The position numbers were made by a program, and so were the translations under genes. The notes under the pieces were generated by a model. The model saw nothing but the letters and a program-made list of their open reading frames with translations. It ran no database searches and was not told the DNA's origin. Below are positions 16,161 to 23,807 of a stretch of DNA of 64,000 nt, one piece after another (within the stretch, counting starts at the first letter, position 1; each line of letters starts with the position of its first letter). This stretch comes from Alcanivorax sp. REN37 (GTDB taxonomy: Bacteria; Pseudomonadota; Gammaproteobacteria; Pseudomonadales; Alcanivoracaceae). The stretch covers positions 2,170,001 to 2,234,000 of the forward strand of contig NZ_JBGCUO010000001.1 of NCBI RefSeq assembly GCF_041102775.1, given 5' to 3'.

Positions 16161-18179
16161 TCAGAACCGCAGGTCCACCTTCACCCAATACTGGCGACCC
16201 GGTTCGTTGATGCGGGTATCGGCGGGGTAACCAAAGCCGGCACTGCCGGCTTTGTTCAGGTGCTCGCTGTAGGCTTTATCGAGCACGTTGTCGACCCCGG
16301 CGCTCAGCGTCAATGATTCGTCGAAGCGGTAGGCACCATTGACCGCGAGGGTGCCGAATCCCGCACTACGACCGAAGTCCTGCCCCACCACGTTGCCCTG
16401 CATCGGCGCCACCCGGTGTTGCGCCGCCACCGCCCGCCACAGCAGCCCGGCCGACCACTGCTCACGCTCGTACTGCAGGCCAAGACGGCCGTCCAGCGGC
16501 GGCATCTGCGGCAGCGCGCCGCCGCCATGACGCTGTCGGCCACGGGCGTAGGCCAGCGCCACATCCACCGACCAATGCGGGTGCCATTGCCACGCCAAGC
16601 CGGTTTCGGCACCGGCCACGTCCGCATCCACCGCGCTCACTTGCACGTGGCGCATGCCGCCCATCTGGTGGCTGGTGAACAGCACGAAATCTTCGATATA
16701 ACCGGCATAGGCCGCTACCCAGCTGCGCCAATCACCCTGCTGCCACTGCACCCCGACATCCAGCTGGGTGGTTTTTTCCGGACCCAGACCGCTGAAGGCG
16801 TTAACACTGCCGGCGGGGCCCGCGTCAGGGCTGAACAGCTCCCAGTAATCCGGCATCCGCTGGGCATGGCCAAGACCGGCATAGACCAAGCGACCGGCGT
16901 CCAACTCCAGCTCATAGCGCAGGAACGCACTCGGCAGCTCGCGCTGACGGTGCTGATCGGCGGTGGGGTTGGGGTGGTTCATGCCGCCGCCGTGACCGCC
17001 ACCAATGCTGTCGCGGTAATCCTTCACCCGCACCCAATCCAGCCGGGCGCCGCTGACCAGCGCATGGCGTTCGGCCAGCGGCCAACGGTGTTCGGCGAAC
17101 ACACCGGCTTGGGTGAAGCCGGCATCTTGCTGCCAACCGTGGCCGGTACGTTCTTCATGATTGCTTTGCTGAGCATCGACGCCGGCGGTCAGCTGCTGCT
17201 CGCCCCACCGCCATTGGCTCTGCAAGCGACCGCCCCAGGTCTGGCGTTCGAGCGGCATTTCCATCGCCATGCCACTGGGCTGACGCAGCGAGAAGTTGTC
17301 CATCACGTGATAGGCGCTGTGGTAGTAAAGCCGGGCATCCAGGGTTTCCAGCGCGCCGCCGTAAAACGCACGCTGCACGCGCAGTGTGGCGCTGCGGCGT
17401 TCGAACTTGCTGCCGTCCATACCACGCCCGGCATAGCGCGCTTCGCCGTCACCGGCGCCGACGCCGAGTTCAATCAGGGTGTCGGCATCGGGAGTCAGGC
17501 CGAACAACAGGTCGCCGTTCCATTTCATCCAGCGCGACGGTACTCGGTCGCCGTTGCCGTCGCGGTAATCATCAGCGCGATCGTACTGGCCAATGGCGCG
17601 CAGATAGCCGCTTTCACTGCCGGTGGCCACATCCACCATGGCGCCGCCGCGCCCGTGGCTACCGCCTTGCAGGATCAAGCGCCCACGTTGCCCCGGTGCT
17701 TGAAAACGCTCAGTGCGGCGTTCGAACAGCACGGTGCCGGCGGACCCTGTGGGGCCCCACACTACGGTCTGCGGCCCTTTCACCACCTCGAAGTGGTCAT
17801 AGGTTTCCGGCGACAGATAGGAACTGGGCGAGTCCATGCGGCCCGGGCAGGCGCCGATGATCTGACCGCCATCCACCAGCAGGTTCAGGCGCGATCCCAT
17901 CATGCCGCGCAGTACCGGATCACCGTTGGTGCCGCCGCTGCGGATCGCTGCAAAACCCGGCACGCCTTTGAGGAAGTCACCGGCGTCACTGGCCGGCAGC
18001 GGCTGCCGGGCCTGGCGCGGGTCCGCCTCGGTGCTGACCGAGTGGGCAGCATGGTCCGCCGTCACCACTACCGGCGACAGCGTCACGCTGCTGTCAGCCC
18101 AGCCGCTGTGCGGCACGCAGAGCAGCATCAGGGTGCCGAGCACACCGCTGCGGGAGCAGTTGAAAGTCATTTTTGTCAC
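16161..18179 (-). CDS. TonB-dependent copper receptor (OprC/NosA-like)
   Basis: This 672-aa outer-membrane transporter has a signal peptide (to about residue 29), a plug domain and a 22-strand barrel with C-terminal Phe. The plug contains VLRGMMGSRLNLLVDGGQI followed by ACPGRM, a C-x3-M pair (C111, M115) at the place where OprC of Pseudomonas binds copper. A Gly/Met/His-rich loop (GGGHGGGMNHP) and HQMGGMRH add further possible copper ligands. Plug sequence and length match the TonB-copper family. The start is ambiguous: GTG 18179 has AAGG 7 bases upstream, while ATG 18170 has none well placed. No copper chaperone or inner-membrane pump is adjacent. A terminator follows the gene. Confidence 0.83.
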   Translation of the reverse strand: MTKMTFNCSRSGVLGTLMLLCVPHSGWADSSVTLSPVVVTADHAAHSVSTEADPRQARQPLPASDAGDFLKGVPGFAAIRSGGTNGDPVLRGMMGSRLNLLVDGGQIIGACPGRMDSPSSYLSPETYDHFEVVKGPQTVVWGPTGSAGTVLFERRTERFQAPGQRGRLILQGGSHGRGGAMVDVATGSESGYLRAIGQYDRADDYRDGNGDRVPSRWMKWNGDLLFGLTPDADTLIELGVGAGDGEARYAGRGMDGSKFERRSATLRVQRAFYGGALETLDARLYYHSAYHVMDNFSLRQPSGMAMEMPLERQTWGGRLQSQWRWGEQQLTAGVDAQQSNHEERTGHGWQQDAGFTQAGVFAEHRWPLAERHALVSGARLDWVRVKDYRDSIGGGHGGGMNHPNPTADQHRQRELPSAFLRYELELDAGRLVYAGLGHAQRMPDYWELFSPDAGPAGSVNAFSGLGPEKTTQLDVGVQWQQGDWRSWVAAYAGYIEDFVLFTSHQMGGMRHVQVSAVDADVAGAETGLAWQWHPHWSVDVALAYARGRQRHGGGALPQMPPLDGRLGLQYEREQWSAGLLWRAVAAQHRVAPMQGNVVGQDFGRSAGFGTLAVNGAYRFDESLTLSAGVDNVLDKAYSEHLNKAGSAGFGYPADTRINEPGRQYWVKVDLRF

Positions 18180-18768
18180 GCTTGATCGCCTTGTAAGGTT
18201 GTGCCGATGCCTGCGCAGTCTAACCAAGCCGTCGCGCACTTCTGCGTGGCGTTTTGTCGCAGCGCGGGCGTACCAAGCGGTAAAAAATCGGCCAAAAAGT
18301 GGACGCCCCGGAGCAGCACCGTTATCCTTACGGCGTTTTTCCATACAAAAAATCAATCTGTTAGCACTGCGCACTCCGCGTTGTGTGTTGGCATTTGAGT
18401 TGGGAATCACGACGTTGGAAACGTCGGAATCCACCATATTCAGAGTGTCCAATTACGGTCGACTGCCGGAGAATTTGATCATGTTTGTGTCCTATCCCTG
18501 TTCTGTGACGACCCTGGTGTCGCGCGCGTTCCAACCCCTGACCTTCGCGCCTTTCCCGAACCAGAATCCCACCTGACGTCGCTCCCTGACGACCTCTTGA
18601 GCGTCCGTGCCGTTGCTGCATTGCAGCACCTTGGCCGCGCCGCGCAATGATCATGCCCTGATGTGGACGGTGAACATTTTCACCGCCGTGCTGTGTTTTT
18701 TTCTAAGTGTTCGTTGCGCGCCGTGAGATGCCTGGCCGGGCAGTGTGTGGCTAGACGAAAAGTGTGCG
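18180..18768. other. 589-bp divergent intergenic region
   Basis: This lies between the copper receptor (-) and the symporter (+). I see no credible gene. It is less GC-rich than its surroundings at 18280-18480 and should hold both promoters. Small inverted repeats are present: GACGTT/AACGTC (18411-18425) and GGTGAA/TTCACC (around 18669-18684), the latter in the symporter leader. No confident promoter or known regulator box could be assigned. Confidence 0.4.
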
Positions 18769-20451
18769 ATGAACGATTCCAGTCTCTATCAATTTTCCAC
18801 CCCCATGGTGCTGGCGCTCATGTTGGCGTTCTACGGCGGCACCTATCTGATGACCTTGCTAATCCGCAAGAAAGAAGAAAATACCGATGCCTACATGGTG
18901 TCCAACCAACGGCTCGGTATCGGCATGGCCTCGGCCAGCATGACAGCCACCTGGATCTGGGCGGCGTCGTTCTATGCGGCAGCCACCTCCGGCTATAAAT
19001 ATGGTGTTTCCGGGCCGTTGCATTACGGCCTCTGGGGCGCGCTGATGATCCTGTTCATCTACCCGTTTGGGCAGCGTTTTCGCAAATTGGCACCGCAAGC
19101 GCACACGCTCGGTGAGTTGGTGCATGCACGCCATGGCAGCTCCAGCCAGTTGATCCTGGCGTTCTCCAATCTGCTCGGCAGCACCGTCAGCCTGATGGTG
19201 AACTTCACCGCTGCCGGCGCGTTGGTGGCGGTGCTGTCGCCGCTGTCGTTCCAGACCGGCGTGGTGATCGCTGGCATCGGTGTGCTCAGCTACACGCTCT
19301 ATTCAGGCTTCCGCGCCGCAGTGTTTACCGACTTTGCCCAGCTGGTGGCGCTGATGGCGATCGCGGTGATCATCATCCCCGCTGTGCTGTTCGCCATGGG
19401 CGGCCCAGAGGCGTTTGTGGCCGGGCTCGGCACGCTGACTGACGAGCAGCGCGACCTGTTTTCACGCACCGCGATTTTGGAACAAGGGGCGCCCTATTTC
19501 TTTGCGGTGCTGGCCTACGCGATCGGCAATCAGACCATTTCCCAGCGCCTGTTCGCGGTGGATGAAGCGCACATCAAACCGACGTTTCTCACCGCCACAC
19601 TGGGCTACGCCGCGATCGTGATCGGGCTTGGCATGATCGGCCTGATGGCAGCAGCGGCAGGTCTGGAGCCGCTCGACGGCGACACCAACAACCTGATTCC
19701 GCAGATGATTTCCACCTATCTGTCGCCGGTGATGATCGGGCTGTTCTTCGTGCTAGTGATCGGCTCGTTGTCGTCCACTGCGGACTCCGACCTGTGTGCT
19801 CTGTCGGCGATCATGATGGCGGACGTGTACGGCAAAAACATTGCCAAGGACAACGCCGACCCACGCCGCATGCTGCTGATTGGCCGGGTGACGATGATCG
19901 TTGCCACCATGGTCGGCATCGTGCTGGCTAGCTTCGCGCTCGACATCCTCACCATGCTGGTGTTTGTCGGAGCGCTGTGGGGCGCCATCGTGTTCCCGGT
20001 AATCGCCAGCATGTACTGGGGCCGGGTCACCAACCGCGCCTTCACCTGGTCGGTGCTGATCGCGCTGGTGCTGTTCTGCCTGGTGCGGTTCGAACTGCTG
20101 CCGATGGATGGCGCCGTGGCGTTGGTGTTCGAATCAGTGGCCTCGCTGGGCGCAGCGGTGGTGATTGGACTGATGGCGTTTGCCTTTACCGGCCTGCGCC
20201 CAGCGCTGGTGGTTGCCGCACTGGTGTTGGCGGTGGCCTTGCATCTGAACCTGCATTTCCTGCGCGACTACACCACCCTGCTGGCATCACTGACCGCGTT
20301 CGGCGTCAGCACCCTTGCCTGCGTCGGCCTGTCGCTGACCAGCCGTGAGCGGTTCGACTTCCGCACCATTCGCGAGCAGGTGCAGAGCTACGACGACGAT
20401 GACGAAAACGCACCGGACACTGACGCCACTACGGCGCCAGCCCGGTCCTAA
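18769..20451 (+). CDS. Sodium:solute symporter (SSS family)
   Basis: This 560-aa inner-membrane transporter has about 13 hydrophobic helices in the SSS/LeuT pattern. Helix 1 region SMTATWIWAASFYAAATSG and the helix 8 region SSTADSDLCALSAIMMADVY resemble the sodium and substrate sites of the family. The C-terminal tail is acidic and cytoplasmic. Substrate cannot be told from sequence; relatives carry organic acids, amino acids or urea-like compounds. ATG 18769 is chosen over GTG 18745 because the upstream residues are not membrane-like, though neither has a strong Shine-Dalgarno. A 43-aa membrane protein gene follows 15 bases on and is probably its small partner. Confidence 0.87.
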   Translation: MNDSSLYQFSTPMVLALMLAFYGGTYLMTLLIRKKEENTDAYMVSNQRLGIGMASASMTATWIWAASFYAAATSGYKYGVSGPLHYGLWGALMILFIYPFGQRFRKLAPQAHTLGELVHARHGSSSQLILAFSNLLGSTVSLMVNFTAAGALVAVLSPLSFQTGVVIAGIGVLSYTLYSGFRAAVFTDFAQLVALMAIAVIIIPAVLFAMGGPEAFVAGLGTLTDEQRDLFSRTAILEQGAPYFFAVLAYAIGNQTISQRLFAVDEAHIKPTFLTATLGYAAIVIGLGMIGLMAAAAGLEPLDGDTNNLIPQMISTYLSPVMIGLFFVLVIGSLSSTADSDLCALSAIMMADVYGKNIAKDNADPRRMLLIGRVTMIVATMVGIVLASFALDILTMLVFVGALWGAIVFPVIASMYWGRVTNRAFTWSVLIALVLFCLVRFELLPMDGAVALVFESVASLGAAVVIGLMAFAFTGLRPALVVAALVLAVALHLNLHFLRDYTTLLASLTAFGVSTLACVGLSLTSRERFDFRTIREQVQSYDDDDENAPDTDATTAPARS

Positions 20452-20466
20452 ACAAGGAGCAAACTG

Positions 20467-20598
20467 ATGACGGAATTCATCTACGGCGCCTACATCCTGG
20501 CTTGGCCCGCCCTGACCCTAGGCGTGTTGATCTACATCTGCCGCGCGGTGTGGCGTGACGTGGCCGAGGCCCGACGCGAACAGCGCGACTTGGTGTAA
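20467..20598 (+). CDS. Putative transporter small subunit, 43 aa
   Basis: A short gene with ATG at 20467, TAA at 20596-20598 and AAGGAG in the 15-base gap after the symporter stop. The product starts MTEFIYGAYILAWPALTLGV, giving one membrane helix (about 6-27). A short charged tail (RDVAEARREQRDLV) follows. Small proteins of this shape are found next to SSS symporters in many Gammaproteobacteria and are annotated as putative transporter small subunits. The role, perhaps stability or gating of the symporter, is inference. A strong terminator follows directly, so these two genes form the whole operon. Confidence 0.8.
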   Translation: MTEFIYGAYILAWPALTLGVLIYICRAVWRDVAEARREQRDLV

Positions 20599-20613
20599 CC
20601 GCACCACGCCCAC

Positions 20614-20651
20614 AAAAAGGCCCTGCTGCGTCACCGCAGCAGGGCTTTTTT
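20614..20651. terminator. Bidirectional intrinsic terminator
   Basis: An 11-bp stem GCCCTGCTGCG (20620-20630) / CGCAGCAGGGC (20635-20645) has loop TCAC, an A-run before it and T6 after it. It ends the symporter operon (+) and fadH (-). Confidence 0.92.
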
Positions 20652-20667
20652 CATGGCCCCGATTGCT

Positions 20668-22710
20668 TCAGAGGCTGGCTGCCAGCTCCGCCCCTTGGCG
20701 GATCGCGCGCTTAGCATCCAGCTCAGCCGCCAGCTCAGCGCCACCAATGAGGTGGAACTTCGGCCCGCTAGCGCCCTTGGCTGTTTCTCGGTACAGCTCG
20801 CGCACGGACTCCTGGCCGGCACAGATCACCACGTTGTCGACTTCCAGCAGGTGTTGCTCCTCACCGACGCGGATGTAGAGCCCCTCATCGGCAATGCGCT
20901 CGTACTGGGCACCGGCGATCATTTCCACCGCCTTCATCTTCAGCACCGCGCGGTGCACCCAACCGGAGGTCTTGCCCAAGTCTTTGCCAAGCGCGGTGGT
21001 CTTGCGTTGCAGCAGATAGATCTTGCGTGCCGACGGCTGCGGCTGCGCACGCTCCAGTCCACCCGGTGCGTCGCTGTTGAAATCGACGCCCCACTCTTGG
21101 CACCAGTCAGCCACCGACTGGGGCTGCTCAGCGCCATGGTCATGGGCGAGGAACTCACCGATATCAAAACCGATGCCGCCGGCACCAATGATCGCCACCC
21201 GCGGGCCCACCGTCACCTCACCATTGAGCACCTGCATGTAGGAACACACCATCGGGTGGTCAATGCCCTCGATGGCCGGATTGCGCGGCACCACGCCGCT
21301 GGCCACCACCACGTGATCGAAGTCTTTTTCCAACTCAGCGGCGGTGACGCGATGGTTCAGCTTCAGCTTCACGCCGGTGGTTTCGATGCGGCGGGTGAAG
21401 TAGCGCACCGTCTCCCAGAACTCTTCTTTGCCGGGAATGCGGGCCGCCAAATTGAACTGGCCGCCAATGCGGTCACGCGCCTCGAACAGCGTCACGTCGT
21501 GGCCGCGCTCGGCCGCCACCGTGGCCGCCGACAGCCCCGCCGGGCCGGCACCAACCACCGCCACCCGTTTCGGCGCACGGGTGCGCAGATACACCAACTC
21601 GGTTTCGAAACACGCCTGCGGGTTCACCAAGCAGGACGCCCGCTTGAGCTGGAAGGTGTGGTCCAAGCAGGCCTGGTTGCAGGCGATACAAGTGTTGATC
21701 TCGTCGGCGCGGCCAGCAGCGGCTTTGTTGACGAAGTGTGGGTCGGCCAGTAGCGGCCGCGCCATCGACACCATATCGGCGTCGCCGCGCGCCAGCAGCT
21801 CCTCGGCCACTTCCGGCGTGTTGATGCGGTTGGAGGCGATCACCGGAATGCTGACCACCTCCTTCACCTTGCGCGTAGCTTCTGCGAATGCGGCACGCGG
21901 CACCGAGGTAACGATGGTCGGCACCCGCGCCTCATGCCAGCCAATGCCGCTGTTGAGCAGGTCCGCGCCGGCGTTTTCAATCGCCTTGGCCAGTGACAGC
22001 ACTTCCTCGTGGGTGCTGCCGCTCGGCACCAAGTCGATCACCGACAGCCGGAACACGATCAAGAAGTCTTTGCCGCAGGCCTTGCGCACCGCTTCGACGA
22101 TTTCCACCGGGAACCGCTGACGGTTCTCGGCACTGCCGCCATAGCAGTCGGTGCGCTGGTTGGTGCGCGGCGCGGTGAATTGGTTGATCAGGTAACCTTC
22201 ACTGCCCATGATCTCGACGCCGTCATAGCCAGCACGCTTGGCCAGCCGCGCTGCCTTGGCAAAGTCTTTCACCGTTTGACGCACTTCGGCGGTGCTCATG
22301 GCACGCGGCTTGAACGGGTTGATTGGCGCTTTGATCGCCGACGCCGAGCGCGACAGCGGATGGTAGCTGTAGCGACCGGCGTGCAGCAGTTGCAGGCAGA
22401 TCTTGCCGCCGGCTTCGTGCACTGCGCGGGTCACCGGCCGGTGCGACAGCGCATCGGCGATGTTGAGCATGCTGCCGGCGAACGGATAGAACCAGCCCTT
22501 GCGGTTCGGGTTAAAGCCACCGGTGATGATCAGGCCAATGCCGCCGCGTGCGCGCTCGGCAAAGTAGGCGGCCAGTTTTTTACGGTGCCACAACCGGTCT
22601 TCGAGGCCAGTGTGCATGGACCCCATCACAGTACGGTTGCGCAGTGTGACCGACCCCAGTTGCAACGGTGACAGCAGATGCGGATAAGCAGGTTTCTCGG
22701 CGGCGCCCAT
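20668..22710 (-). CDS. fadH: 2,4-dienoyl-CoA reductase (NADPH)
   Basis: FadH removes double bonds at even positions of unsaturated acyl-CoAs so that beta-oxidation can go on. The 680-aa protein has an N-terminal FMN TIM barrel (about 10-370) and a 4Fe-4S cluster site C341, C344, C348, C360 with the spacing seen in E. coli FadH. FAD/NADPH-binding domains follow, with VAVVGAGPAGLSAA and VAIIGAGGIGFDIG loops. Length is close to E. coli (672). ATG 22710 has AAGGAG 7 bases ahead; the frame is open further upstream but would run over the operator. The divergent TetR gene and the perfect palindrome between them suggest regulation by acyl-CoA-like inducers. A terminator follows. Confidence 0.94.
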   Translation of the reverse strand: MGAAEKPAYPHLLSPLQLGSVTLRNRTVMGSMHTGLEDRLWHRKKLAAYFAERARGGIGLIITGGFNPNRKGWFYPFAGSMLNIADALSHRPVTRAVHEAGGKICLQLLHAGRYSYHPLSRSASAIKAPINPFKPRAMSTAEVRQTVKDFAKAARLAKRAGYDGVEIMGSEGYLINQFTAPRTNQRTDCYGGSAENRQRFPVEIVEAVRKACGKDFLIVFRLSVIDLVPSGSTHEEVLSLAKAIENAGADLLNSGIGWHEARVPTIVTSVPRAAFAEATRKVKEVVSIPVIASNRINTPEVAEELLARGDADMVSMARPLLADPHFVNKAAAGRADEINTCIACNQACLDHTFQLKRASCLVNPQACFETELVYLRTRAPKRVAVVGAGPAGLSAATVAAERGHDVTLFEARDRIGGQFNLAARIPGKEEFWETVRYFTRRIETTGVKLKLNHRVTAAELEKDFDHVVVASGVVPRNPAIEGIDHPMVCSYMQVLNGEVTVGPRVAIIGAGGIGFDIGEFLAHDHGAEQPQSVADWCQEWGVDFNSDAPGGLERAQPQPSARKIYLLQRKTTALGKDLGKTSGWVHRAVLKMKAVEMIAGAQYERIADEGLYIRVGEEQHLLEVDNVVICAGQESVRELYRETAKGASGPKFHLIGGAELAAELDAKRAIRQGAELAASL

Positions 22711-22764
22711 GGGCAAGCTCCTTGGCAGCATCGATGGTGGGCGGCGGGTCAGCGCCGCTATCTG

Positions 22765-22800
22765 GACGGCGTCAAGATAGGAGGCTATCTTGACGCCGTC
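22765..22800. promoter_or_regulatory. 36-bp perfect palindrome, probable TetR operator for fadH/tetR
   Basis: Arms GACGGCGTCAAGATAG (22765-22780) and CTATCTTGACGCCGTC (22785-22800) are exact reverse complements around GAGG. A further partial half-site GTCAAGACAG starts at 22799. It lies in the 110-bp gap between fadH (-) and tetR (+), where a TetR repressor would control both. Such length without mismatch is unusual and could hold two overlapping dimers. Confidence 0.8.
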
Positions 22801-22820
22801 AAGACAGGAGTGACCAGCCC

Positions 22821-23423
22821 ATGAGCGCCTCAGCAACCCCCTACCACCACGGCGACCTGCGCAGCGCGCTGCTCACCGAAGCCAGCGCCATCGTGCGCGA
22901 ACAAGGCGTCGATGGGCTGAGCCTGCGCAAACTGGCCGAGCGCACTGGCGTCTCACGCACCGCGCCCTACCATCACTTCCGGGACAAGCACGCGTTGCTG
23001 TGCGCGCTGGCCGAGCAAGGTTTCCACCAATTGCAGGATCTGATGGCCGCTCACACCCACCGCGAGCAGACGCTGACCCAGCGGCTCAACGATTTTGTAC
23101 ACGCTTATCTGCACTTCGCACTTGAATACCCGGAACGCTATGAACTGATGTTCGGCCGCACTATCTGGACCAGTGGCGAACCGACCGCGACGCTGAAACA
23201 CACCGCTTACCAAGCGTTTCGCAGCTATTTAGAGCAGGTGCAGAAACTGCGCGCAGACGGTAATGACCGCACCGCCCTGCGGGTAGCACAGACCACATGG
23301 GCCACCTTACACGGCCTGTGCCGGCTGATGCTGGATGGCATTTACGTCAATGTGGGCGACATGGAAGAAGTGGCAGAGCAGACCGTGCAGAGCATGCTCA
23401 GCCTGCTACAGCACCCCGCCTAA
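22821..23423 (+). CDS. TetR/AcrR family transcriptional regulator
   Basis: The 200-aa protein has the TetR DNA-binding domain: YHHGDLRSALLTEA helix 1, then HTH LSLRKLAERTGVSRTAPYHH (about 35-52) and FRDKHALL. The ligand domain (60-200) resembles the WHG-type TetR C-terminal domain, with TTWATLHGLCRLMLDG. ATG 22821 has AGGAG 10 bases upstream. Divergence from fadH and the operator-like palindrome point to control of fatty-acid degradation and of itself. The ligand is unknown; an acyl-CoA is a fair guess. Confidence 0.88.
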   Translation: MSASATPYHHGDLRSALLTEASAIVREQGVDGLSLRKLAERTGVSRTAPYHHFRDKHALLCALAEQGFHQLQDLMAAHTHREQTLTQRLNDFVHAYLHFALEYPERYELMFGRTIWTSGEPTATLKHTAYQAFRSYLEQVQKLRADGNDRTALRVAQTTWATLHGLCRLMLDGIYVNVGDMEEVAEQTVQSMLSLLQHPA

Positions 23424-23807
23424 ACCATTTCCGGCGGCGGCATTCTGGGCGCCGCCGGCAGTCTTAATGGCTGTGTTAAAATCATTTTTTCGCGCTGCAT
23501 TCTGATTATTTTCCGTTTTAGTTCATCCGCTGTCCGCAAGCGCCACTGTTTTCCATTCAAATTTCAAAACAACACAGAACCGCTACAGAAAATCCCGCCC
23601 TGCTTCATATAAAGATGGCACGAGCGCCATTCATGCACGAACGCCCCAATATCCGAACCGCTGCATTACTGAGGCATTGCGGCCCCCGGAATGCGCCGCT
23701 CATTTTTAATCAGGACGTGTTGATTACCGCTGTTTGATTTGTTGCACCGCACCCGACCTGCATACCAAAACAAGAATTGGAGCCCAGGCTCCGCTGAGGT
23801 CAGCCCC
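23424..23807. other. AT-rich intergenic region upstream of the DUF6351 gene
   Basis: No gene is seen. A stem-loop (23432-23459) follows tetR. The stretch 23465-23615 is clearly richer in A and T than the window average and holds a TATAAA-like element (23608-23613) without a good -35 box. It probably contains the promoter of the lipoprotein gene, possibly using an alternative sigma factor or activator. Confidence 0.4.
23432..23459 (+). terminator. Stem-loop after tetR, weak terminator
   Basis: Arms CCGGCGGCG (23432-23440) and CGCCGCCGG (23451-23459) enclose a 10-base loop 9 bases after the tetR stop. The tail CAGTCTTAATG is only weakly T-rich. Confidence 0.5.

Noticed and set aside
16416-18185. 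Long plus-strand open frame (589 codons) opposite the TonB receptor
   Set aside because: High GC makes antisense frames stay open; the minus strand has clear plug and barrel motifs, while this frame has none.
18361-18654. Minus-strand open frame (97 codons) in the gap before the symporter
   Set aside because: Arg/Gln-rich with no ribosome site or known family; more likely chance.
23608-23640. Sigma54 promoter suggested by TGGCACG near 23616
   Set aside because: The GC at the -12 position is missing at the required distance.
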